Origin: Torymus aiolomorphi
Taxonomy: Eukaryota; Arthropoda; Insecta; Hymenoptera; Torymidae
Assembly (NCBI GenBank): GCA_036365515.1
Contig: CM070875.1
Location: forward strand, 93,347,628 to 93,411,627
Length of the DNA stretch: 64,000 bases
Reading direction: 5' to 3'
Below, one piece after another: positions 31,405 through 46,047 of this stretch (the stretch's first letter is position 1; the number at the start of each line of letters is the position of its first letter). A model generated the notes under the pieces. That model was not told the origin of the DNA. It searched no databases and saw nothing but the letters and a program-made list of their open reading frames with translations. The position numbers and the translations under genes are program-made.

Positions 31405-33628
31405 AATAAGATGGTAGATATTTGAGTCCCATGGAAGCAGCATGGAGATTACAAGAATTTCCTTTATGTGGTAGAAGTCACACCGTAATACGTTTAGCAA
31501 TTCACACCGAAAATAAACAAAATATAATTTTCGAAGAAAATAAAGAGGAAAAAGCTTTAGATAACTGGAAAACTACATTAACTTCGTGGTTTGAATGAAA
31601 TAAAAAAGAAAAAATGCAAAAAATATTAAGTACGTTAATATACCAAAATATTATATTTTTAAGAATAAAACTTGGATAAAACGTCAACGAGAACTAAAAC
31701 ATGTTGCTATAGGACGTTTAAATATTGTATCTCCAAGAGATATTGAAAGATTTCATTTAAAATTAATTTTAAATCGTGTTAAAGGCGCAACATCTTTTGA
31801 AGAATTACGTACATTTGAAAATAAAACATATAATACTTACAAAGAACAGCAATACAAATGGGTCTAATCGAAGATGATTTACAGATTGACAAAATTTTTG
31901 AAGAAGCTTGTAATATAATGTTACCTGCTCAATTGCGTAAATTTTTTACTTGTTTTTAATAACAGATAACATTAATGGTAATACTATTTGGACAAAATTT
32001 AATAAATATTTTACAGAAGATTTTGACAATAATAAAAATAACCGAGCTCTTCATCATATAAACGAAATTTTAAAAGTTGAAGAAATGTCTTGTAAAGATT
32101 TTGGATTACCTGAACCTGATGAAATTTTCGATACAAATAATGAAAATAATAAAGAAAATATTTTATTCTGTAAACAAATGTTTAATAATTACTATAGCCA
32201 ATTAAACACAGATCAAAAAACAATTTTTACACAAATATTAAATAATGAACATAAAATTAACTTTATTGATGGTCCTGGAGGTTCAGGTAAAATGTTTTTA
32301 TGTAAAACTTTAATTTATTATTTTTTGTCAATAGAACAAAAAATTATATCAATGGCTTGGACTGGTATAGCATCTATACTATTACCAAAAGGTATGACCA
32401 GTCTTAAAACTTTTAGATTACCTGTAGATTCAAACAATATTGAAAGTGCATTTTTAAAATTTGAATCAGATAAAAAAAAATTTCGTGAAGTTTTTTCGAT
32501 TATTTGGGATGAAGCGTCAATGATTCCACGTAAAGCTTTAGAAATTGTTGATAAAACTTTACAAGATTTTTGTAATAATAATCTACCATTCGGAGGAAAA
32601 TTATTAATTTTAGGAGGTGATTTTACAAATTCTCCCTGTTGTTAAAAATGGTTGTTGAAGCACAATAATTCAAGAAACAATCAAATATTCAAATCTTTGG
32701 TCATTATTTAATATAATGTATTTGAAAACAAATATCCGTTCAAAAGATATCATGTTTGCTTCATTTTTATTAGATATCGGAGAAGGTAAATTTAATTCAT
32801 TTGTTATACCTGATAGTTTTAAAACAAACGATGTTTGTTTTAAAATATATGAAAATATAAATTGTAGTATATCAATAAATAGAGTTATATTAACATCACA
32901 TAATGAAGATGCCAATATTTTAAATAATAAAATTTTAAAACTATTAAATACTGAAGAAAATACGTATTATATTTCAGATTATGCTACTCATAAAGATGTA
33001 GATTAATCTGATGATAACATCCATATTAATTACCCGATTGAAACTTTAAACAATATACGTGAAGGACTACCACCACATAAATTAAAACTTAAAATAAATA
33101 CTATTGTAATGTTAATAAGAAATTTAAGTATTAACGATGGATTATGTAATGGAACACGATTAAAAATTACTAAATTATTTAAATGCAACATAGAAGCAGA
33201 AATAATAACAGGTGAAAACTCTGGAAACATAGTTTTTATTCCTCGAATTACATTAAACACTGGCAATTCTTCATCATTACCATTTATTTTATATAGAAAA
33301 TAATTTCCTTTAATATTAGCGTTTACTATGACTATTAATAAATCACAAGGTCAAAGTTTTGATAGTGTTGGAATATATATTAGAAGACCATTATTTTCTC
33401 ATGGTCAATTATATGTAGCATTATCAAGATGTAAAAACCCAGATAAAATTTTTATTGAAAATAATTCAGAAAATAAAGAAGAAATTATAAATATCGTTTG
33501 GAAAGAAATTTTAGATAATGAATTTTCAAATATTTTTCTTTTTAGAATATGTCGACTACACAGAACGAAAGTAAATTATAAAAAACAACAATATATTTAT
33601 TCGTTATTCAATAATAATAATAAACACT
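31405..33628 (+). pseudogene. Helitron-2: 5'-truncated Rep end and PIF1 helicase
   Basis: It starts inside Rep at GRYLSPMEAAWRLQEFPLCG and continues through the helicase. Walker A reads GPGGSGKM, so the P-loop Thr is replaced by Met. SMAWTGIASILLPKG and IIWDEASM follow, then a break after GGDF near 32630. Later frames (32716-33006, 33109-33303, 33328-33560) hold MTINKSQGQSFDSVG and SHGQLYVALSRCKNP. At least four frame breaks or stops occur. It is a diverged sister of Helitron-1, and its 3' end is cut by the LTR at 33629. Confidence 0.85.
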
Positions 33629-34273
<645 letters not shown>

Positions 34274-34317
34274 CTTCGCCTTCATGGCAAAATTAAATAC
34301 AAGTATACAATATACAG

Positions 34318-34425
34318 TATAAAATGTAAAATATAAAGTATAAAATATAAAATTTAAAATATAAAATATAAAATATAAAATATAAAATATAAAATATAAA
34401 ATATAAAATATAAAATATAAAATCA
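34318..34425. repeat. 3' tail microsatellite of the LINE
   Basis: TATAAAA-type heptamers. In the element's sense this is a (TTTTATA)n tail. Confidence 0.8.
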
Positions 34426-34769
34426 AAAATCAAAAATTTTTTGCTGTCGACGAAGACCTTAATACCTTCTTCATTTAGTAATACATGTCACAGCTGTAGT
34501 CACGACTAGTGATAAAAATAAAATAAAATAATACTATAACACAAAAAAATCACATTTGAAATTGCAATGTATATCGTCATGACTAGAATACAAATAATAA
34601 ATAAATACTTAAATATAACATTTGCAATTGCAGTACTAAGTCTTATCACAGTCGTTTTGTTATAAATACGGATAAATTAAAATAATTGATCCGGTTAATT
34701 CCGGCGTGTCCGCTAATTAACTAAGGTATCAGGTCTTCAAGACTGGCAGCTGGTACCCAATATGAGAGG

Positions 34770-37590
34770 CTAAGCATCCCGATCGAATAAGTGCTGTCTC
34801 ACCGCCCTCCTAAAAGAATAGTATGATGGTAAATTGCGTAGGGAGGGGAGGAGAGAGTTCCAGAAGCGAGCACCTTGTACCTGAAAGGACTTGGTAGCAG
34901 CTTCGTAGGTAACGAAGGAAGGTACAAGCTCTGGCTGTATGCCTTTGTTTGTGGGCTTGGGCTGATGCTTCACAAAAAAGGCAGCTAGATAACTGGGCTC
35001 TTGCATACGTAAGATCTTGTATAATAGTAGAGCTGCAAAATAAAGCCTACGAGAGTCCGGGTGAAGCCAACCCAAGCGTCTCCTGTATGGAGTGATGTGA
35101 GCATCCCTTCTAACCCCATATATATATCTAACACATGAATTGCTTAATCTTTCCAGTCTTTGTCGCTGTGTGTCAGTCGCGTCCAAGTATACCACCGAAC
35201 AATAGTCAATATGTGGCAGGACTAAACTCTCGACTAATCTTTTACGGAGTGTCTCGGTGGTATATGCCCTTATAAACCGCAGACTATACAGGGCTTTGTT
35301 GACTTTCTTTGTGACTTGATCTACATGCGGTTTCCATGTTAACTTACTGTCAAGTGTCACACCTAGACTCACAACTTCACTGATAAATGGGATGAGCACC
35401 CCAGTCCCCATTCCAACCCCCGGCAAGTTCATCAAGTTAATGGAATTCACTCTCTTATTGGTGCTCTCTTATGGCTTTGGTCTTGCCTGCATTGAGATGG
35501 AGACTGGAGCTCTCCGCCCACTCAGACACCAGCTGCGTCGCATCCGATAGCCGAGAGATGCCCTCCAGTATATTATCTTTGGTGGTGTGAAGAAATATCT
35601 GAATGTCGTCCGCATAAAAAATATGTTTGGTCGTACGTCCGTCAAGTATGTCATGCAGGTCATTGACATAAAGGCAAAATAGTAAAGGGCCCAGGACGGA
35701 ACCCTGTGGAACCCCCATATTTGTTTCCAACCAATCTAAATTACCATTTTTGTTCGTACGGACCATCTGAGTACGACCTTGCAAATATGATTTGATCCAC
35801 ATAAGTGCCGACCCGGAAAACCCTAAACTATGGAGCTTTCTCAGAAGCTTGGATGGAGAAATCGTATCGAACGCCTTACTGAAATAAAAAAGCAGCAGTA
35901 GCGTTACATTTTTCTTATCAATGGCCATGCAGATGTCGTCAGTCAATTTAATCAATGCAGTCTGCGTGCTATTGTATTTGCGGAATCCAGTCTGGAGGGG
36001 ATCAAGTAAGTTATTCTTATTTAGGTACTCCATGATCTGGTCATGAGCTATCCTTTCAAGAACCTTCGAGAGAAAACACAGCAGCGCTATAGGACGTAAG
36101 TCCGATACTGTCGACGGAGCAGCATTCTTTTTGAGCGCAATAATCTGTGCTCTTCCAGGCACTCGGAAAAATACCCTGAGCGAAAGAGGTATTGAAGATG
36201 TTCGTGAGGAAATTTCCAATTACCGGCAATGATTTCGCAATCACCCCTTGAGGGATCCCATCTGCCCCCTTTGCCTGCGAGGAGAAATGCGAGACTGCCA
36301 ATACAACATCACTTAACTCAATAGGGCGAAATGAAAAGCTCTCCTCACAGGCAGGTAGGATGAATTCCTAGTATCTTTGATATTTTCTAAAGGAGACAGC
36401 GAGATCCCAGCAAAGTGCGAATTTAATTGCGAAGGTGTAAAGCCGTGTAGGTTTTCCTCACTTCGCTTTGGCAAGAGGCCGAGGTTACGCATTTCCTTCC
36501 AAATACCCTTATTTGCATCAAGAGCATCAGTTAGTTGTTGATGGAGGAAGGAATTCCGCTCTTGAGTAGTACGCACCTCAACCTCATTGCTGAGTCGAAG
36601 AAACTCGTCAAGAAGCACAGCACGCTCCGTACGCTTGTAGCGCCTGTGAGTCGCGTCTCGCCTGTCAACGAGTTGCCTCAACTCAGGACCAAACCATGGA
36701 GCATATTTTTTCTTTGGTTTTATAATCTTCAAAGGAGCTAATTTATCAATGACAGAGTTTAAATTATTGTTCAAATTTTCTAAAGCTCCCTCCAGATTGG
36801 ATTCAATAGAACTCATGTCCACCCAGTCACAGCAGGCCAGTAACTCACTCAACGTATGAGGAGAGATGTTTTTGAAGTTCCTGCAACGAAAAGTTTCTCT
36901 TGTAGGTTTCGGAACAAAATATGGGCAAGCAATTATTCTCGTACGCAAGCACTTTGTCATTTTCGTCTGTGAGGATCAAGTCAATCCACGTGTGAGATGT
37001 TGATGTCTTATGGTGGGTTGGACCATGCTGAATAATTTGTAAGGCCAGGTCTTTCACAAGATTCCTAACTGTAGACGCATCCGCGTCTGTCATCGACGAC
37101 AGATCGGCATTCAAATCCCCCATAATAAATTTATGACTGTAATCACTGGCAAGATCACGCAAAACATCAAAAAGATCAGTGTCCTTTTGCATGGCTATAT
37201 GCGGGGGCTTATAGATGACACCAATCAAAATGGGTGCAGAGTCACCCCTCTGTGCTTGACAAAATAGGTACTCGGGAACAGATGGTCTTGCCTGTACCTC
37301 AGTATTAGAGCTAGCTAATATTTTGATGTTAAAGTCACTCCGCACAAACAGGGCAACCCCAGCTCCATGTATGTTGCGATCCTGCCTGATTACAGAGTAG
37401 CCATTTATTTGAATGACGGCGTCATCGACGACTGGACCCAGCCAGGACTCCGCGATACCAAAGAAGTGATAGAACGGATCCTCAGATAAATACATACGGA
37501 GATTGTTTAGCCGCGATCGAAGTGAATTAATATTCAGAAAACCCGCTCTAAGAAAGCTCCCACCATTTCTCCCATTAACAGGTGGCCGCC
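34770..37590 (-). pseudogene. LINE ORF2: endonuclease and reverse transcriptase, frameshifted
   Basis: The EEP endonuclease starts with NINSLRSRL, then GIAESWL, VIYKPP, FIMGDLNADL and HTWIDLIL; its terminal SDH motif is lost at a break near 36900. A linker follows (36960-36313). The RT carries LRPIALLCFLSKVLERIAHD, GFRKYNSTQTALIKLTDDI and motif C FYADDIQIF. Motif A reads FYFSKAFD, where the family has a catalytic Asp in place of the Tyr. A C-terminal region (LGVTLDSKLTWKPHV, LVLPHIDYCSVV) ends at 34770. Frame breaks lie near 36960, 36250 and 35455. Confidence 0.85.
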
Positions 37591-37651
37591 CTAGTCATGA
37601 AGTCTGTGCCGACGCAGTACCCATGTCTGCTCCCTGTTTATTATCTATTTT

Positions 37652-39279
37652 TCAATTAGTGGAATTTGTGCCCTTCCTTTTTCTGTCTTTCAGTTGATTG
37701 GGGGCAGACTGGCACGCCGTGTGAATGGCCTGCAAGTCAGCAGCTATGACGAACGAATGCGCACGCTCACCCACCTTGTATCTGACCAGGAATCTGCCGC
37801 CGGAGTGCCAAACATATTTGAATCCCATTTTTTGGGCTATAGATCTCAGACTTTTGAAGGTCTGAAATCTGTCATGTGGCAATTTTTCATTGATAAATAT
37901 TTTATGATTCGGCAGACAGACGGCCGATGTCGGGCCAAGTAGGTCGGGATTGATGTCATTAGTCCCAAAAGGACTATTGGTGAGTGCGCGCTTCGCCCTC
38001 AGGACATTCCTGACCAGGTCGAAGCTGCTAAGTTAAACCACGCAGGACGGTGGCATACTAGTTCGCGATTCCAAGCCTCCCCCTGAGTCACCACCATTCA
38101 TCGCTGTCGGGTCACGAGCCCGCAAGACACACGAGCCTCAAGGACGTTATCCCTGTCAAAGGTGGGAGATATAGTTCCGAGCACTGCAGAGGCAACAATT
38201 TTTAAATCATCATCAGTAATTTTACAGTCCTTTAAAATGCCATTTATAATTAATTCACAGGACTCAGAACCACAATCCACCCCGACCTCATCAGCTGACT
38301 CCAGGCCCGACCGCAATAAACGTGTTTCACTATCTAAACTATTGTTATCAGCATGGGCACAGCTACCAGTTACAATACTATTACGGTTAAAATTCTCCAT
38401 AGCGGAAGCGTCGGTGCTGTTTATTCGATCCCGCAGAGCATTCATGTCAATACTAAAAGTTCTAATTTGCTCCTTCATGATCTTATTTTCTTCCAAGAGC
38501 AGTTGACGATCTATTCGCAGTTCCTCCAGCTGGGAAGACTGCTTGGTTACAAGTTCCTGCAGAGCCGAAATACGTGACCCCAGGTCCCTGCTCATCACTT
38601 CAGCTGCTGGTTCAAGTAAAGAGCAATCGCCGGCAGCCACATGGTTTCGACTCATGTAGGACTTGATCTCATCAAACTGCCCTTGGAGCATATTGAAGTG
38701 CTGAAAAAATAAATCCAAGGTACTCTGCGGGATGATTACATTGTTATTTACAATAGGCATTGTTGCCAGTGATCCATTGTTCTTTCCATTGGTACAGTCG
38801 AACAGTGTAATATCCTCCGCGAGATTCAAAATTCCCGCCGGAGAAGCCCCGTTACCTCTAGGCGTATGGCGCGCCGATGGGACAGTCGTACGGAGCGGCG
38901 AGCGTAAGCGGGGCGTCTCTATTTCGACAATCGCTGTCGCTTGTGGGAGCCTGGGGGGCGGTGTAAGCCCGTTGCTCGTGCTCTGCTTCATCGCGTTGGT
39001 GGGGACTTGCTGTTTCCCTCTCTCTCGGTCACCGCTCAAAAGCGGGGAGGGGAGCCTTCGGTGTGAGCTCGCGCGCTTGATGGTGTTGGCGCGTACACTC
39101 CCGTTTTGCAGGGAGGGGGCTCTTGTCTTGAGCTGCTTTTCTGCTGCGCGGCACCCGTCACATGGTGCGTTCTTTTTCTTTCCCGCACATTTCGTATGGC
39201 ATGGGCGATTACATACTGAGCATAAGTTTAATGCACGTGGGGGCATGGGTTCACCACACACAATGCAATTGGAACTCAT
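37652..39279 (-). pseudogene. LINE ORF1: zinc-finger/coiled-coil RNA-binding protein
   Basis: The N-terminus (CIVCGEPMPPRALNLCSVCN, CHTKCAGKK, CDGC) is a PHD-like zinc finger. A central segment with heptad-type Leu/Ile/Glu (about residues 225-285) suggests a coiled coil. A conserved C-terminal domain (HDRFQTFKSLRSIAQKMGF, FLVRYKVGERAHSFVI) lies in another frame at 37882-37652. A frameshift near 38100 separates them. ORF1 proteins of this group bind element RNA. Confidence 0.75.
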
Positions 39280-39296
39280 CTTCGGGCGTACCTTCT

Positions 39297-40176
<880 letters not shown>

Positions 40177-40901
40177 GTTGGTACGAGTAAGTGCTCGCGC
40201 CTGTCAATTGCTGCGCCGTTCATCGGCAAGTCCGCCTCGAGATAAAGCGCACCGAGGACAGCCTTTAGCCCGTTACAACTGCGCCCATAACGTGTGGATA
40301 CACGGACACCTGCCACCGAAGAGCGTGCGGGGAAATTGATTCTTTTTCCTACGGATTGAAGGAAAAACGGGTGGTGAAGATAACCGCGACGCGTCGCATA
40401 CCAAATTTCGCGAGCGCGCGGTAACTTACGTGTGTAAGCGTGTGTGTGTGGAGTCTGCCGGTACGAGAGACCGACGGGGAGAAATAAACAATTTTTTTCT
40501 CGACCGGAAAGTTGCGTGTAATATCTTGGAAACGGTTTCGCGAAAATTTTTGTGTTTTTTTTTGTTTTGACTTTTTGAGATAAAAGTAGCAATTTAGCGT
40601 CTCCCAGCTGAAGGTACAAAATTGTAAGACCTCAACTGGGAGTCGAACCGAAACAAACGAACACACACACACACACGCACTCAAAGGGAGTGTACCTGGT
40701 TAGGCGGGAAAATTAAATTGTATTTATTTTTTACTTTTTGCAGTTTTGGTGCGCCAACCAGATACGTGCGTGCGATCGATTCGCCGCACACAGGTACACT
40801 CCAAGAGAGATTAGAGCTTGTTGAGAGCGAGTTTCGTGCAGCTAATAACCCGTAAACGAGTTGCGCTGAATAGATTTTGACAGCGATTAGTCAAATCAGC
40901 A
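40177..40901 (+). other. Untranslated leader of the LTR element
   Basis: No ORF is present. It starts GGTTGGTACGAGTAAG, where TGG... could be a primer binding site; the matching tRNA is not identified. Confidence 0.45.
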
Positions 40902-42815
40902 ATGGCGGGTTCGGTAAGAAAAGCCGTCGAGGATTGGTGTAAGTGCCTCAGCGATGAAGAGATACACCAATACATGCAAGTCCTCGGTTTAAGAATGGAT
41001 GGCAGACTGTTCACTAGATTGATCCGCCTCAGCCGGTGGCTATCCGGCGACTACGATCCCAGGGATTTTGCGGGGTTAATCGCCGATGATGAGGATTCGA
41101 CACTGTTGGAGCGCATGAACACACGTGAAGCGTTTGTGGATCACGTGATCTCCACCAGTGACAAGCCACATCCACTCGAGATACTGAAGTCGGACGTGAC
41201 AAAAGCACAGTGTCTCGAGCGAAGCACTGTACGGGCAGCGTATGCCCCAGGTGCACAAGTTGAGAGCGACTCGACCGAGGCTGAGGAGAGTACCGGACGT
41301 CAATTGGAAAATGGCAGAACGCATACGATTACGATGGCGGACGGTACGTCGGTTCAAGTCCCGAACAAGTGGGCAGCATATGTCGAGGGAATGGAAGCCA
41401 GATTGCGGAGGATAGAAGAGACCCTCCGGACATTGACTGGCAAGTCAACACCCTGTCCGACGAGTGACACGACAGAGTTCATCCGGACAGGTGGAGAGGC
41501 CAATCACGACGGTTCGGCAGACTCGCCGCCCACTTGTCCGCCACAGGAAGAAGAAACCGCAACGAGAAACTCCGGACAACATGGAAGAACGAGAAGAAGA
41601 GTTAGGATACAGGAACCATCCCCCGGTGATAGAATATCACCATCGCCACCCATCCCGCTCCGGCGCCGAATGAGCCTCGGCGATGCCTGGAGAGCGGAGG
41701 GGTGCTCAGAATCAAGTGCGAAACACTTCCAATTCTGAGCAGCGACGCGATTCGCGGGATGCGACGTTGCGGACGGCGAAACACAACGTCAAAGATACGA
41801 CCGGCGGAACACCAAGGGAGGTCGGTCAAAAAGTTCGACGTTGGGGAATGAGGTTCGCCGGAGAGCGAGAGGAAAATATCGACTTGTTCCTCGATAGAGT
41901 CGAAGAGAAATGGGCCCTGGCAAAGTTCCCAGAAGACGAGAAATTAAGTGCTTTGCCCGAACTCTTCGTCGGTGTGGCTGGGGTGTGGGTCCGTTCCCAT
42001 AGACAGAGTTGGTCCACGTCGAATGAATTCCGCCGGAAAATTCATCGATGGTTCGGCGTGAAAGACCGGTTCCACCAGCGCTTGGCCCACGAGGGGGCGA
42101 TGCGCACACAAGGACCCGACGAGTCGGTGCGTGACTTCATCACCTGCCCCAAGGTAATGATGAGTAAGATGGAGCCACCACCGCCCCTCGAAACCCAGCT
42201 GGGAACGTTTCGTCGAAATACGAAACCACGGCTGCAGCAGCGGATTAGACGAGGGGAATTCGCCAATGTCGATACGCTATCCGACACAGCGGTGGAGGAC
42301 GAGTTAGCGGGGCACGCCGAAAAGCGTTATAAGCCCCCGCCTCCACCAAATGCTCGTGTTTATGCTGAGTTGGCGCACAAGGCACCCAAAGCGGCACCGT
42401 TAAGGGGGAAGAGAGCGGCGGTTGAGGACAAGGAGCCGCCGCCGGCAAGGAAACGCTGGAGGAGATGCTGGAGTGCTTCTCCCAAATGATTTTGAAAGGG
42501 ATGAAGCAGATCAGCTCCGGATCCGCGCTGATAGCCTCTTCATCAGAGACGTCTGCGTCTCGGACCGAATCGCCAAAGAGACCGAAAAATAAAAAGAAGA
42601 ACAGAAAATTTCAGCGATATCGGAAGGAGAGCTCGGATAGCAGCGGCCCGTTCAGCTCGAGTAGCGGGACGAACATCGACGAGCGAGCAGGAACAGGCTC
42701 CGACGGAACCGTCGGCACGAGGGCTGCAGCGTACGGGCCGTGGAAGTACTGGGACTACCGGGTGCCTGGTCACATTTGCCGAGAGTACCCGAATCGAACG
42801 AGAGGTACTCGGTAA
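40902..42815 (+). pseudogene. Gag of a Ty3/gypsy-like non-autonomous element
   Basis: The first frame (40902-41738) starts MAGSVRKAVEDWCKCLSDEE and has an acidic hinge. It is followed, after a frameshift near 41690, by a capsid-like region (RRWGMRFAGEREENIDLFLD, GVAGVWVRSHRQSW, MRTQGPDESVRDFI). A third frame (42465-42815) has a Ser-rich linker and a degenerate zinc knuckle (KYWDYRVPGHICREYP, most Cys lost). No protease, RT or integrase lies before the 3' LTR, so only about 490 bp of non-coding sequence follows. The element would depend on a pol supplied in trans. Confidence 0.7.
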
Positions 42816-43307
42816 ACGAGTTCGTCTGCTGACGACACGCAGTGAACTCGTGAACACTGACGGGTGGGGTACGGAGCGAGGGAGACGAATCCTTCCATCG
42901 TACGAACCAGCAGAAGGGGGGATTTCCCCTGGAACAACTAGACATCGCCTCCAAGAGACGAAGAAGCCGTTCAAGGATCGCGACCGCCGAGGGATCGACC
43001 GGTGAAGAGCGACCCACCGAAAGCCGACGGAGCGCCGCCGAGCAGCGAGCGTCGTGCGATGGGGTGAAAGCGTCCCCGGGGACTACCAGGAGGAGGTATC
43101 CGAGAAACCCCCGAAAGCCCTATAGAACGCGGGAGTTCCGAGGGCAACGACGAAAAGGAGATGGAGGTAAATCGGTTCGAGGCAGGAACGGACGGAAGTT
43201 CGAGTCCTGCGATATCTGTCCGGGGAGGAAACCGACACGCCCCCGTGTAAGGGATTCAAGGATGCAGCGCAGACTATCCAGGGTATAGTCCGCGTCTGGA
43301 CGGAGGG

Positions 43308-43789
43308 TGTAACGGCAGGCGCGTCTGTGTGTGTGAATGTGCGCGAACACGGAGCTCGGATCAAGCCGATCTCCGACGCACGGTATACACACACGAAGTG
43401 TGGCCAGGTAAACAATATACATCGTAATACTACGCATGTAAAAGTGGCGATTTATCGCCACAACCTGGTCACACTGCATACACGTAGTTGACCGAAAACA
43501 TAAACATACCGCGGCCTTGGAGAAGGCAAGGCCGACAATTGCGGCATGAGGATTCGCAAATAGAGTTGGGCTTGTCCTCGTATTTCTCCGGGGGCTTACG
43601 CGTGTGTGTGTAGTTGCTCGCACGTGTAGCTGTGCGAAAAGTACCGAGCGCAACTACGACACACAATGAGCCCCGAAATGAAAACTCGCGACAACCTTGC
43701 GCGAGGGGGAAGGAGAGCGAGAGACAGAGCCCTGCAGTATCGCTTCTGCCGTAGCTGAAGCAGCTGCTCGTCCCCCATGCACGATGACT

Positions 43790-43847
<58 letters not shown>

Positions 43848-44605
43848 AAGTGAAGTGCACGAGGATCGCGGAGTAAGTGCAGTGTAGTGCACGAGAGTGA
43901 GATGCAGCACGGCTCCGAGAACCTCGTTCGCCGGTGGTTGAGGGAGAGGGAGAGAGAGCCACACTCGACCGAGGCAGCGAAGGAGTGAGAGAGAGCAGCG
44001 CGGCCGAGCTCACTCACGGGAGCGAGTGAGAGAGATCATCGCGGCCGATACTCGCAGGAGCGCGCGCGAGAGAGAGAGAGAGAGACACAGCGGCGCGCTG
44101 CAGCAGGCACCGCCGAGGGCGTTCAACTGCGTCTTCTCGCTACAACTGAGGTAAGTCCTGGCCTGGTGGACGCGCGCTCTCCCCGCGGACGACGTACGTC
44201 CGGAGAGCGGAACACGGACGAGCGAGCAAGGCCGCCGATGCGATCGGCCTACGTCGGCGCGAGCCGCTTTTGCGCGTACGTGTGTGCGGCAGAGCACCCA
44301 CGTACTTCGCGTGCGCTGGCGCACCACCCGAATCGGCGCGTACCTAGTGTACGCGCCGTGCGTGTAAATAGTGAACAGCCTCCAGAGGCAATAAAGATAA
44401 TTCTTTGCTTTTACTTGTTCGCGTATTATTTCACGCATCCTACTTTCAATTCCCTATTCGGTGGCACGGTGAAGAATACCGCCGGCCTCCGCAGTCGCGA
44501 GTACGTAGTACTCGCGTGATAACTGAGCAGCTGGGGCAGCACGCTCGAGAGAGAGCGCGACGGCGAGCAACAGCACGAAGCTGACGGGCCGCTAATCGCC
44601 GAGGG
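43308..44605 (+). repeat. 3' LTR of the gag-only element
   Basis: It begins TGTAACGGCAGG after a purine tract (GGACGGAGGG). It contains a (GA)n at 43794-43844, a polyadenylation AATAAAG at about 44391, and ends near GGGTT. It carries an 87-bp insertion (43391-43477) absent from the 5' LTR. Confidence 0.75.
43391..43477. mobile_element. Miniature hairpin insertion in the 3' LTR
   Basis: Inverted ends GTGTGGCCAGGT (43398-43409) and ACCTGGTCACAC (43463-43474) with an inner GTGGCGATTTATCGCCAC hairpin. Flanked by direct repeats ATACAC (43385-43390 and 43478-43483). Confidence 0.6.
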
Positions 44606-46047
44606 TTTAGTCCAGGCGGTAGAGCATTCGAGGTGGACCTTCTTTGATGTAGAGCATATTATAACGTAGAAAGTTCCGAAATAATATGTAGAAAAAGAAT
44701 CCGAGTTTGCCTATTCAAAAAAATGTCTACTAAATTCAGTATAGCAACAAATGTACCGAAATAACGTAAAAAGGCCTATTTTTCGGCATATTTTCTCTTA
44801 TAACTTGAGAAGGAAGCGTTTAATCGAAAATAGTCATAGCACATTTTTTGTTTATCTGATGTTTTTCTACAAAGTTAATGTATTTCCGAATCGAAAAATT
44901 TTATTTTGCGCTAACAATGAGTAAAAAACCGTTAAAAATGATATGTAAAATGTAACTAATTTTTAAGGAGCGTAAAAATCAATGAATGTTAATGAAAATT
45001 TGTGAAATGGTAGCTCATTATATGATAATACTACATAAAAAAATTCAGGATGATCGACGGTGTACTTTTCCAGTACGGCTGTTGTTAACTAAAAATTTAT
45101 AACAATTTTGTCGCGTGCCATGGGTTTAAATAAAGACTCCACGCGGTCGCTGAATTTTTTACACATACTTTGGCTTATAGTTAATAATATGCAATATCAA
45201 AAATAGCCTTTTTTGCATTATACGGGTGCTTTAGAATTTTTTTAAATTTTTTCAATTTTTTTTTTTTTTTATAAATAAATGCAATTACATGCAAACGGCT
45301 CGATGAAAATGCAATGTTAAAAAAGGCTTGAGAAGCTGATTAAAAAACGCTTTAATCGAGCTAAAACCGACCCGATTCAAATGACTACAACCGGAGATAT
45401 TAGAGCTTTAAGTCAACCTAAATTTACGGCTGACTTAAACGTGAAGTAGACAAATAAAAAATGTAGTGTTGTAGCTAATTGTAAGAGCTTTCAATATCCG
45501 TTGAGTGCATTTCCGGCATTTATTTGCTTCATTAAATAAAAATTATGAAAGGAAGCTTGATCGTTGAAATTTCTCGGCGGAACGGCGCGGGAGGCGGAGT
45601 GGGGATGACTGCGAGCAGATGTGCTGCCGCGCGGCACTGTCTCTTCAAAACGGATATGCGCGATAAAACTTAACTTTTCTCGGGAACGAATTAACTTATA
45701 GACTTCATTTTTTTTTTAATTAGATATTGCGAATCGAGAGGAATAGGAATTTCGCATTTAAAATTATGTAAATAAATAAATTCTAAGTGAATTTTACGCA
45801 TGAAGAATTAAGCAATTTTTTCTTTCATTAAAAATTTATTTATGACATGAAATTAATGTTTTTAAAGTAAATTAATAACTAACAGATTATTCTAAATTAA
45901 TGATTTTGCAATTTATTTGTAAAAAATGTAATCTTTTCTGTTTATATATTGGTAAATATGAATCTTAAATTATTATTAAACATGAAGAAAGGAACTAGAA
46001 AATAAAGTACGTATAAAAAATAACATTCTAATAAATTTATTAACTAT
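44606..46047. other. Unassigned AT-rich spacer
   Basis: No ORF of note, no repeat ends and no recognisable RNA gene are seen. Confidence 0.4.

Noticed and set aside
31243..31500. Minus-strand 85-residue frame
   Set aside because: It crosses two unrelated element boundaries; the plus strand fits Helitron Rep from 31405 on.
44606..44640. tRNA-like GGCGGTAGAGCATTCGAG stretch
   Set aside because: It resembles a tRNA A box, but no B box, cloverleaf or SINE structure follows.
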